Shown here in pieces: positions 5,355-11,510 of a stretch of DNA of 21,211 nucleotides. Made by a program: the position numbers and the translations under genes. The notes under the pieces were generated by a model. It searched no databases. It was not told the origin of the DNA and was given only the letters and a program-made list of their open reading frames with translations. Source of the DNA: a virus; IMG/VR virus record IMGVR_UViG_3300003937_000128, positions 1 through 21,211 of that record. One strand, written 5' to 3'. Position 1 is the first letter of the stretch. Every line of letters begins with the position of its first letter.

Positions 5355-5494
5355 CCAAAAATTGCGGTAACGCTGACAACTGTGCATCCAGGGTTACGTG
5401 CTAATGCAACTTTCTTGGCATCAGAATAGTCAACAGCAACTACATTTTCCTCAAAAACTGTGCCTGCCTTGAACAGAGTGACTTTGCAACGCAT
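5351..5494 (-). CDS. Conserved cyanophage protein, 47 aa, first gene of the small-gene operon
   Basis: This 47-residue protein begins MRCKVTLFKAGTVFEENVVA and continues YSDAKKVALARNPGCTVVSV, a beta-beta-alpha-beta pattern. I recall very similar small proteins in many cyanomyoviruses, always without known function. ATG at 5494 follows an AGAGGAA ribosome binding site at good spacing and lies about 24 bases after an extended -10 promoter. This is therefore the first gene of the block running down to base 1. Confidence 0.78.
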   Translation of the reverse strand: MRCKVTLFKAGTVFEENVVAVDYSDAKKVALARNPGCTVVSVTAIFG

Positions 5495-5517
5495 GGTGGA
5501 TTCCTCTCGGTGTTGTT

Positions 5518-5546
5518 ATTATAGCAGATCAGAGCGATCTGATGAA
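5518..5546 (-). promoter_or_regulatory. Extended -10 sigma70-like promoter
   Basis: On the minus strand TGCTATAAT provides an extended -10 (TATAAT at 5523-5518). A weak -35 (TTCATC, 5546-5541) lies 17 bases upstream. It overlaps the 3' end of the nuclease gene and precedes the small-gene operon. The 12 bases TCTGCTATAATA also occur at the promoter before the helicase gene (7249-7238), so the two units may be controlled alike. Confidence 0.68.
5525..5541. repeat. Inverted repeat inside a promoter (operator candidate)
   Basis: CAGATC and GATCTG are perfect inverted 6-base arms around 5 bases, lying between the -35 and -10 of the promoter above. It has no U-tract, so it is not a normal terminator. 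The position suits a repressor site. Both arms contain GATC, a possible adenine-methylation site. It also covers the stop codon of the nuclease gene. Confidence 0.45.
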
Positions 5547-6053
5547 GGATAAATCAAAATCTTCAGATTCTCTAAAGTAATCGCGCACTTCCTCCCGCTC
5601 CTCTAGGCGGTTATAACCAGTGAGAAAGAAGTCAGAGATTTTAGGGTCTGCACTCGCCTTCACACAAGCACCATTGTCTTTGATGTTCTTTAATTTTGAA
5701 TTAGGAATACAACATCCCTTCCCCTTCTTTACATCAGTGATAATAAAGTAATCAGCAAGTTTGTCCTCATATTCTCCCGCCTGACGACGATTCTTAAGAA
5801 TCAGTCCTCTCACCGCCATCTGGGATTTATTCCTAAATTGAGTTACTTTTGATTCATAAGTTGTTCCATTGGGACCAATCAAATCAATGCCAGGAAGATT
5901 TACTCTAGTGAGAAGACCATTACTATACTCAGCAAGTGCTTTCTCTACAAGTTCTCCTGCTTTGGGATACCTTAGATTGTTGTCAGTGTAATCATGAATC
6001 GTTTCTAAGAGTTTAGATAAACGATCAAGTTGAAATGTGTTAAAGTCAATCAT
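5529..6053 (-). CDS. Putative PD-(D/E)XK-type nuclease (restriction-endonuclease-like)
   Basis: In this 174-residue protein the centre, LPGIDLIGPNGTTYESKVTQ (residues 53-72), has the PD-(D/E)XK nuclease pattern. D57 precedes a short hairpin and E67-S-K69 forms the ExK end of the second strand. A following strand, LADYFIITDVKKGKGCCIP, is typical of small type II-like restriction enzyme cores. By analogy D57, E67 and K69 would bind metal and cut DNA. The gene is joined by ATGA to the SF2 helicase before it, suggesting that helicase and nuclease act as one motor-nuclease complex, as R subunits do. The acidic C-terminal tail is unassigned. A transposase-associated or Holliday-junction nuclease is possible, but the helicase and methylase context favours a restriction-like role. 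Confidence 0.62.
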   Translation of the reverse strand: MIDFNTFQLDRLSKLLETIHDYTDNNLRYPKAGELVEKALAEYSNGLLTRVNLPGIDLIGPNGTTYESKVTQFRNKSQMAVRGLILKNRRQAGEYEDKLADYFIITDVKKGKGCCIPNSKLKNIKDNGACVKASADPKISDFFLTGYNRLEEREEVRDYFRESEDFDLSFIRSL

Positions 6054-7213
6054 CGGCGGATTACGGAGATTGCAGGTTCACCCTGCTGGAATACGGTGTC
6101 AACAACTGCCTGAACGCTTCTAGCGGTGCCTACACCCACTCTATCGTAAACAGGAACACAAACCAACCCAAAGGTTTTTTGAACGCCTCCTAGGCGTATC
6201 ACACGCCCGATGGATTGGGAGATTCCAATATAATCCATATTACGCATAAACAACACAGCATCAAGTCCTTTGACGTTGATACCCTCAGAGAGAATAGAGT
6301 GGTGCATCACAACAAAACGAGTGTCATCTTCACCCCAAGCATTCAAAGTTTTGAAAAACTTTTCGCGTGAAACTTTCTGACCATTGATGATTGCACCAGT
6401 TTTGGATGTAATAATCATCCAGTTGTATCCACGTTCTGTAAGTCTTTCACAGAACTCAGATTCAGAAACAAGACGCATAATCTGTTTCGTAGAACGTGCA
6501 GCGATCAAGATCTTTGCAGGTTTTTGATCATCTATTGTCTCAAGCAGATTAGTGGAATCACTCTGCTGATATTCTCCTCTTGGCAATTCTTTGACAATGA
6601 CTTTTGGAGGTAAGATGTAACCTTGATCAACAAGATGAGGAGCACTAACATTACAGATAACTTGTCCATAAACTTGACCATCATTCATTCCTGGTTTGAA
6701 TACAGTAAGACTATGCTTAGGAGTAGCAGTAAAGAAGTAGCAACGATCAGCATCGTTAGAAAAGAACTCAGTGGCAGGAAAAAAGTTACGCTGAACACTG
6801 TTATGTGCTTCGTCAAAGTAAATTGTATTCACTTTGATTTCTGCTTCCATCACACGATGTAGAGAATGATATGTGGTAAAAATAAGTTGCTTACGATATG
6901 CTTGTCTACTCCAGTTACTAATCAGTGCGGGTTTGGTGCTACTGAAGTGCTCAGTTTCCCCACTATGAACGTGAAACACAGCAACATCATCGATGTGCTC
7001 TAAAAACTCTTTACATAGTTGTTGAGCAAGTAGAATCCTAGGAGCAACAACAACCAAAGTGGTACGATAACCATCCAATGCCTGAAAGGTATCGATAGCA
7101 TTTTGTATCATACACATAGTTTTGCCACCACCCGTGGGGATGATGACCTGACCTTTTTCATTCGCCAGCATTGCGTCAACTGCTTGGCGCTGGTGTGGGC
7201 GGAGATTGATCAA
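6050..7213 (-). CDS. SF2 DEAH-box helicase, restriction-subunit-like
   Basis: This 387-residue protein has a complete set of superfamily 2 helicase motifs. These are a Q-like start LRPHQRQAV (residues 4-12), Walker A PTGGGKT (26-32), Ia VVVAPRILLAQQL (54-66), DEAH (134-137), FTAT (161-164), SEGINVKGLD (309-318) and QSIGRVIR (333-340). It uses ATP to translocate on or open DNA. It is short for UvsW of T4-like phages and lacks extra domains, reading more like the helicase core of type III/ISP-like restriction enzymes. The start is TTG at 7213, set by the LRPHQ motif and by AAGGA nine bases upstream; no in-frame ATG precedes it. It has its own extended -10 promoter. ATGA couples it to the nuclease gene. 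A UvsW-like recombination role cannot be excluded. Confidence 0.85.
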   Translation of the reverse strand: MINLRPHQRQAVDAMLANEKGQVIIPTGGGKTMCMIQNAIDTFQALDGYRTTLVVVAPRILLAQQLCKEFLEHIDDVAVFHVHSGETEHFSSTKPALISNWSRQAYRKQLIFTTYHSLHRVMEAEIKVNTIYFDEAHNSVQRNFFPATEFFSNDADRCYFFTATPKHSLTVFKPGMNDGQVYGQVICNVSAPHLVDQGYILPPKVIVKELPRGEYQQSDSTNLLETIDDQKPAKILIAARSTKQIMRLVSESEFCERLTERGYNWMIITSKTGAIINGQKVSREKFFKTLNAWGEDDTRFVVMHHSILSEGINVKGLDAVLFMRNMDYIGISQSIGRVIRLGGVQKTFGLVCVPVYDRVGVGTARSVQAVVDTVFQQGEPAISVIRR

Positions 7214-7238
7214 GTGCTGTCTTCCTTTGTATGAATAT

Positions 7239-7267
7239 ATTATAGCAGAAAACCGCCCACCAGGAAA
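7239..7267 (-). promoter_or_regulatory. Extended -10 sigma70-like promoter for helicase-nuclease unit
   Basis: TGCTATAAT on the minus strand (TATAAT at 7244-7239) gives a perfect extended -10. The -35 position (TTTCCT, 7267-7262) is weak and lies inside the terminator hairpin of the preceding gene. Transcription would start about 20 bases before the TTG start codon. Confidence 0.65.
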
Positions 7268-7280
7268 CCCAGTGGACGGT
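7247..7280 (-). terminator. Strong intrinsic terminator
   Basis: On the minus strand two 13-base arms (7280-7268 and 7264-7252) pair fully, counting G-U pairs, around a TTT loop. TTTTCT follows. It begins 15 bases after the stop of the ParB-like gene and isolates that gene from the helicase unit. The U-tract runs straight into the TGCTATAAT promoter, so terminator and promoter are fused. Confidence 0.8.
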
Positions 7281-7294
7281 CTGTGAATTGGTCG

Positions 7295-8611
7295 TCAACG
7301 TAAGAGGCAGTAGGTGCCTCTCTGGTTAGGATAGAAATAGATACGTCCATCGTCACGTAAAGCTTGCAATTCTGCAAGGATTGTGCCGCGATAACTCTTT
7401 TCACTCTTAAATTGACTTAGAGCAAAGCGATATGTGCGAACAACATCATATGCTTGCTGTGCAGTAAAGTTCTCATTCACCCCAAAGTTTGATGAAAGCA
7501 ACTGATAAGTAAGTTCCAAGAGATTTACTGATTCATACTTAACAGGTTCTTGAACTTTCTTGGTATTGCGAATCCGAATCAGTTCATCATAACAATCGGT
7601 GTCAACAATCTGAGGTGGGCGAGAACCGAGAACAAGATATTCGCGGAGATCTTCTTCACTATCAGAGTAAACTGAACTCAGATTGTCAAAGATGCCATCA
7701 AGTTCATCCAATCGGTTGTTGATGAGGAGTTCAATCTCATCAGCAGTGTTGATATTGGTGGTATTCACATAGAAGTTCAAACGTGTCTTAATACCTTTTG
7801 CAGCGTTTGCAAAGAAGGTAGGAAGGAAATCACGTAACCAAACTTTCTGACTCGCCTCAAACAAACGATCAACTATTTTGGTAGTAATTTCAGCACCACC
7901 GTCAAGAATGGTAAAGTTACAGTTTGAAAAGAAACGAACCACTTGAGGGCGAGTGTAATTCGTCAAAAACGAATCTTTCACCTCAGAATTAAGAATATTC
8001 TTCTTTAAGTTATACCGAGTGAGTGCAATTTCATGAATTGCAAACGTTTCAACCCATTCGTCAATCATATTTTGGGTGATGTTAATACCCTTTTCTTGTT
8101 GACGTCTAACCCAGGCAATTCCGCGTGCCTTGTAGTCATCATAGTTGGAAGAAGTACCATCAGGTTGTGGTTGCCAAAGCAAACCAACTTCATCCATAAC
8201 GTCACCCTCATCATATCCTTCATTAATGTCATATACATCAATGAGCATATACTTATACCCGTTAGCAGAGTACCACAACCAACGATGATTGCCGTTGATT
8301 AGGAAATCTTCAAGGTCACCATTCTCCTTCCGAAGCATTACAGGAGGGAGTTTTCCTACTTTATATCCCCTTTCAAGGGATTTTCCCACAGTATCAAGAA
8401 CGCGACCATCATTGCCACGCTTTCGTCCAGAATTTTTCTTGAGTTTGATGTCTTTTACATCCACAAAAGTGGTGTAAAGATACTTACAAGAAGCATACTT
8501 AGGGCGTTGATACCCACGAACTTCTTTTACCAGTTCGTTACGCTCTTCCTCTGTCTTAGGATGTGGAACGTAATTTTCAGGAATGTTGATTCCAAAACCT
8601 TTATCAGACAT
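7295..8611 (-). CDS. ParB-like protein with C-terminal DpnI-type winged helix
   Basis: In this 438-residue protein, residues 45-127 resemble the ParB/sulfiredoxin fold. FVDVKDIKLKK is followed by GKLPPVMLRKENG and FLINGNHRWLW (residues 103-113), where GNHRW corresponds to the G-x-(H/R)-R box of ParB-like CTPase or nuclease domains. The last 60 residues, with YRGTILAELQALRDDGRIYF and QRGTYCLL, match the winged helix found at the C-terminus of DpnI and related restriction enzymes (pattern RxxIRQQLQxLRDxGxIxFxGRGxYRL), which reads DNA and in DpnI senses methyladenine. The middle 250 residues are unrecognised. It is a monocistronic unit with its own promoter and terminator, beside an adenine methyltransferase, so a methylation-reading nuclease or regulator is a fair inference. 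The ATG at 8611 lacks a clear ribosome binding site. Confidence 0.7.
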   Translation of the reverse strand: MSDKGFGINIPENYVPHPKTEEERNELVKEVRGYQRPKYASCKYLYTTFVDVKDIKLKKNSGRKRGNDGRVLDTVGKSLERGYKVGKLPPVMLRKENGDLEDFLINGNHRWLWYSANGYKYMLIDVYDINEGYDEGDVMDEVGLLWQPQPDGTSSNYDDYKARGIAWVRRQQEKGINITQNMIDEWVETFAIHEIALTRYNLKKNILNSEVKDSFLTNYTRPQVVRFFSNCNFTILDGGAEITTKIVDRLFEASQKVWLRDFLPTFFANAAKGIKTRLNFYVNTTNINTADEIELLINNRLDELDGIFDNLSSVYSDSEEDLREYLVLGSRPPQIVDTDCYDELIRIRNTKKVQEPVKYESVNLLELTYQLLSSNFGVNENFTAQQAYDVVRTYRFALSQFKSEKSYRGTILAELQALRDDGRIYFYPNQRGTYCLLR

Positions 8612-8642
8612 AATCAGTTAGTTAATGCAATGTGCAACGTAG

Positions 8643-8656
8643 TGAGGAATCCCTCA
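8643..8656. repeat. Inverted repeat in leader of ParB-like gene
   Basis: TGAGG and CCTCA form perfect inverted 5-base arms around 4 bases, just after the predicted transcription start. It may be an operator or a 5' leader hairpin. The gene it precedes lacks a ribosome binding site and encodes a DNA-binding protein, so self-control is possible. Confidence 0.4.
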
Positions 8657-8667
8657 ACCACAAACAC

Positions 8668-8696
8668 AATATACAACGAATCCGATGCCCTGTCAA
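8668..8696 (-). promoter_or_regulatory. Near-consensus sigma70 promoter for ParB-like gene
   Basis: TTGACA (8696-8691) and TATATT (8673-8668) lie exactly 17 bases apart on the minus strand, the best -35 box in the window along with 10846-10841. It lies in the gap between the methyltransferase gene and the ParB-like gene and gives a leader of about 50 nt. Confidence 0.78.
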
Positions 8697-8707
8697 CCCC
8701 TCATTGA

Positions 8708-9109
8708 TTAGAAGAACTTATCTAACCCAACTGGTTCCCCAAAGGAATAATCATACTCTAGTGCATCAGCACACACATAGTGTGGGTGAGTGACATCAAC
8801 ACTAAGATTGGCACACAATTCCTTATGATTATCTTCCATCATCTCTACTGCATATAACATATGATCCAAAATATGTTCTTCGGTATGATATTCTAGTAGT
8901 TTTTTCTTGAGTGCAATCAAAAAGTTTCCACATCCAGCAGAGTTGTCAATAAAGGTGCTCTCTGGATCTTGTAGTAATTTAATATCAATCTCATCAATCA
9001 TACTCTCAACAAGTTCCATCGGAGTGAATACTTCTTGAGTCTCTTTAATTCTTTCATCAGATCTTTGAATATTAGATCCGACATCAATATTATGTTTATT
9101 CTTTGCCAT
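8708..9109 (-). CDS. N6-adenine DNA methyltransferase, AdoMet-binding half
   Basis: This 133-residue protein holds the first half of an N6-adenine methyltransferase core. It has TQEVFTPMELVESMIDEI (the N-terminal lead-in of type I/IIG-like methylases) and motif I FIDNSAGCGNFLIAL (residues 53-67), which binds S-adenosylmethionine. Motif II AVEMMEDN and a motif III-like VCADALEYD follow. It stops at GLDKFF, just where the catalytic NPPY strand would come next, and it has no motif IV. The NPPY half is encoded by the preceding gene, overlapping by 14 bases. The start is ATG 9109 with GAGG upstream, not the longer GTG at 9124. The two proteins would have to assemble to methylate DNA. Confidence 0.8.
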   Translation of the reverse strand: MAKNKHNIDVGSNIQRSDERIKETQEVFTPMELVESMIDEIDIKLLQDPESTFIDNSAGCGNFLIALKKKLLEYHTEEHILDHMLYAVEMMEDNHKELCANLSVDVTHPHYVCADALEYDYSFGEPVGLDKFF

Positions 9110-9683
9110 CTTTTTCCTCAACACATTTCATATAGGTTGTAATCAAGTCGTTCTTTCCAAAATGATATCGACCATTGCATTGACCTGCTGCTTCTCTAAA
9201 CTTATCAGCAAATTCTACCATATTATCCACTACTTTAGAATCTCTTACTCTGATGAAATGATGACCCTTAGCATAGTGAGTAAAGTTCTCTGTTTTAACT
9301 CTACCACTAGGACCACAACCATACTCACCAACAAATACATCTGCTTCATCTCTTCTCTCATAAGGAAGAAACTCGAAGTCAGGATGTTCTCTCATCATAG
9401 GAATCTCACCAACTCCTATTGCAAATCTTGAAGTATTTTTTACTTTCCAATGTTGTTTTACTGCACTAATACCACCAGGAAAAGTAGAAGGATCAAGATC
9501 TTCATCAACATCACAATGAAGATGTCCCACAATCTTATTCAAACAGGAAGGTTTCCGCACCGAAGTAGGAAGAACAGCACGAATATCATCAGTATGTTCT
9601 GACAACTTATTAAGAAACTTAATAGCTAGATTCCCACCCACACCATATGGTGGATTAATAATAGCAAGAGTAAACTTTTTCAT
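9096..9683 (-). CDS. N6-adenine DNA methyltransferase, catalytic NPPY half
   Basis: This 195-residue protein begins MKKFTLAIINPPYGVGGNLA, carrying motif IV (NPPY, residues 10-13) almost at its N-terminus, where it binds the flipped adenine. AVLPTSVRK is like the later core strands. The remainder, with HWKVKNTSRFAIG and a region of mixed strands to residue 180, may be the end of the core and the target-recognition part. Motif I is missing and is supplied by the next gene. ATG at 9683 shares ATGA with the upstream 2OG-Fe(II) oxygenase, so the pair is in the oxygenase operon. The sequence target is unknown. A solitary protective or regulatory methylase is an alternative to a restriction partner. 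Confidence 0.78.
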   Translation of the reverse strand: MKKFTLAIINPPYGVGGNLAIKFLNKLSEHTDDIRAVLPTSVRKPSCLNKIVGHLHCDVDEDLDPSTFPGGISAVKQHWKVKNTSRFAIGVGEIPMMREHPDFEFLPYERRDEADVFVGEYGCGPSGRVKTENFTHYAKGHHFIRVRDSKVVDNMVEFADKFREAAGQCNGRYHFGKNDLITTYMKCVEEKDGKE

Positions 9684-10189
9684 TCTATGTTATTATACTT
9701 TATGGCAAGTGTAAATCTATAACGATTCCTAAAAGAAGTTGCTCTGTGTGGAATATCTGCACTAAAGTATAGCAGACGATTGGGTAAAGGTGCAACACCT
9801 ACAAAGTTACCGTTAATATAAAACTCTGTTGCCCCACCATCATCTAGATCCCAAGTATCATTTACATAATACAAACACGTTATATCTGAATGAATGCTAC
9901 TGTCAGTGTGAAAGTATGGATTTTCTGATGGGGCAAACGAATTGACATACATTCGATCTAAAACTAAACCCTGAGCAAAAGGTTCAGTTTTTTCTTTGAA
10001 GAATTTATAGATGTCTTCAGTCTCATCAATATCACAAACCATACCTGTTGGTGGTAACTCAGGGCGATCATATTCACCGTAACCATATTTTGCATTAATG
10101 CAATAATATAAAACAGACTTATGATCTTCTTCTGTCAAAAAATTATCTTCAACATTTACAATATTATCCGTTCCACTCTTGGTCTCCAT
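9680..10189 (-). CDS. Putative 2OG-Fe(II) oxygenase with HxD motif
   Basis: This 169-residue protein has the core of a 2OG-Fe(II) dioxygenase. Its iron ligands are H94-T-D96 in NPYFHTDSSIHSDIT and H148 in ADIPHRATSF. R156 or R158 in RNRYRFTLAIKY would bind 2-oxoglutarate. DDGGATEFYINGN between them is the GGxTxF strand typical of prolyl-4-hydroxylase-like enzymes. The gene overlaps the preceding oxygenase by 26 bases and is joined by ATGA to the NPPY methyltransferase half, so it is co-translated with both. Possible substrates are a tail-fibre or adhesin protein, host proteins, or methylated DNA bases; only the operon context hints at the last. Confidence 0.85.
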   Translation of the reverse strand: METKSGTDNIVNVEDNFLTEEDHKSVLYYCINAKYGYGEYDRPELPPTGMVCDIDETEDIYKFFKEKTEPFAQGLVLDRMYVNSFAPSENPYFHTDSSIHSDITCLYYVNDTWDLDDGGATEFYINGNFVGVAPLPNRLLYFSADIPHRATSFRNRYRFTLAIKYNNIE

Positions 10190-10796
10190 ACTCTAATACT
10201 CTCAAATTAAAAGAAAATGTAACTCTAGGATAATCAGTTTTAACACAAGGTAAAACTCGATGTTGTAAATATGTAGGAAACATTAAAAATGATCCTTCTT
10301 CAACGTTTGGCACATAATATTCACCAACCCAATCCCTTTCCATCGCAATACTTAATTGACGAATCTGTGCGATAGGATCTCTAAATTCTGGGGGAGTATG
10401 TTCTCCTTTATTGTAAGATAGAAAGTGAATACAAGACCAATGAAAAGGATTTAGTGCTTCTCCAATATGATCATGAAGTTCTTGATATTCACCATCAGTA
10501 TATACATTATACCATATATTATCGTCAACTAATCGAACTCTATATTTTTTATCAAAAAACTCATCTAAACATTTACTATATTCAGATTCAAGAATAGATC
10601 TATATTTTTCAATAATATCAATCCCTTCAGGTTCACTTTGAAAAGAAGTTTTAAGTTTATTTGTACTCCAAGTTTCTGGAGGAGTAAGATATTCAGATGC
10701 TTCCATTATCTCAGATAACATAAGATTCTTAAGATAATCATTATCTGAGATTTCTGTCTGGTATATTGTTACCGGAAATAAATCTAAAGCTTTCAT
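10164..10796 (-). CDS. Putative 2OG-Fe(II) oxygenase with HxH motif
   Basis: This 210-residue protein opens with LDLFPVTIYQTEI, the start typical of the Pfam 2OG-FeII_Oxy_5-like group. It contains W-YNVYTDGEYQELHDHIGEA with H108 and H110 as iron ligands, H179 in FPTYLQHRVLP and R191 in YPRVTFSFNLR. Histidine replaces the usual aspartate, as in the oxygenase at 2456-2995, so these two may be related. It is the first gene behind a near-consensus sigma70 promoter, with AAGGA just before the ATG. Substrate unknown. Confidence 0.84.
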   Translation of the reverse strand: MKALDLFPVTIYQTEISDNDYLKNLMLSEIMEASEYLTPPETWSTNKLKTSFQSEPEGIDIIEKYRSILESEYSKCLDEFFDKKYRVRLVDDNIWYNVYTDGEYQELHDHIGEALNPFHWSCIHFLSYNKGEHTPPEFRDPIAQIRQLSIAMERDWVGEYYVPNVEEGSFLMFPTYLQHRVLPCVKTDYPRVTFSFNLRVLEYGDQEWNG

Positions 10797-10817
10797 TCCT
10801 TCAAACCCAACAAAGGT

Positions 10818-10846
10818 ATTCTACTCATATTTGAGTATCTTGTCAA
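10818..10846 (-). promoter_or_regulatory. Near-consensus sigma70 promoter of oxygenase-methyltransferase operon
   Basis: TTGACA (10846-10841) and TAGAAT (10823-10818) are 17 bases apart on the minus strand. The spacer includes a perfect inverted repeat, TACTC and GAGTA around 6 bases (10837-10822), a possible repressor site. The promoter separates the two downstream oxygenases and the methyltransferase from the late region. Confidence 0.75.
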
Positions 10847-10847
10847 G

Positions 10848-11510
10848 TTATGTGTGACTAAAGAAACTTGTGATCGCATATCGACCATAACCATCATAGT
10901 AATCAGAGTTTTCTATTTTTACTTCATTCACTCCGTGTTGTACCCAACCAGGAAAAATTATGGTGGAATTATCTTGACAATCAAATGTATAATCATACTT
11001 TGGAAAAATTAACTCTCCACCAGTAAACTTTTTAGGTTTCCTATAAAAATATGAAAATGCCAGATAGTTGATAGTTTTATCTGTATGTGGTTCATAGTAT
11101 TCTCCATCGTGATAATATCTTACTTTAGTTACATCGTGAGTGGTCTCTGTTGCAAGAGAAACGCAATCATGTATTTTTGAGAAGATATCTAATACACCAC
11201 TATCAAATAATTTTCTATTTACAGTTAATATATTTGATAAAGATCTATAATTAGGAGAACCTACAATATCTTCACGAGTATTATCACTATAATCTTTATA
11301 CAGTTGATCTAACATAATTGCTTTGGAATTTGTAGCATCAATAATTCCACCAAAGTCTTTTGCTTCTAGCAATTTTCCAGGTTTTGTATAAAAATTTAGT
11401 TCTTCCCAAATGAGATTCAGTTCTTCTTTATTATAAAAATTATGTAAGACCAGATGTGGAAATGGTTCTTCAAAAACATCTGCTTCTATTTGTTCATTTT
11501 TGTTCTTCAT
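10848..11510 (-). CDS. Putative 2OG-Fe(II) oxygenase with HxD motif
   Basis: In this 220-residue protein the prolyl-4-hydroxylase-like core is clear. VRYYHDGEYYEPHTDKTINY gives H142-T-D144, FTGGELIFPKYDY is the central strand, and NSTIIFPGWVQHGVNEV gives H192. GRYAITSFF with R210 is the 2-oxoglutarate site. The N-terminal 120 residues (with FPHLVLHNFYNKEELN) match the usual lead-in of phage and marine bacterial oxygenases of this type. It overlaps the preceding oxygenase gene by 17 bases and lies downstream of the late box at 12120-12113, so it is probably made late with the virion proteins. Confidence 0.86.
   Translation of the reverse strand: MKNKNEQIEADVFEEPFPHLVLHNFYNKEELNLIWEELNFYTKPGKLLEAKDFGGIIDATNSKAIMLDQLYKDYSDNTREDIVGSPNYRSLSNILTVNRKLFDSGVLDIFSKIHDCVSLATETTHDVTKVRYYHDGEYYEPHTDKTINYLAFSYFYRKPKKFTGGELIFPKYDYTFDCQDNSTIIFPGWVQHGVNEVKIENSDYYDGYGRYAITSFFSHT

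Noticed and set aside
5124-5387. Start at ATG 5387
   Set aside because: ATG at 5354 gives the ATGA overlap seen throughout the operon. The extra 11 residues lie over the end of the preceding gene.
6050-7213. Naming the helicase UvsW
   Set aside because: The protein has only the two RecA-like domains, begins at LRPHQ and is coupled to a nuclease. Motifs alone do not separate UvsW from restriction-type helicases, so no symbol is given.
8708-9683. Single methyltransferase broken by a frameshift
   Set aside because: Motif order is inverted between the two genes, and each has a proper start and stop. A frameshift would keep motif I upstream of motif IV.
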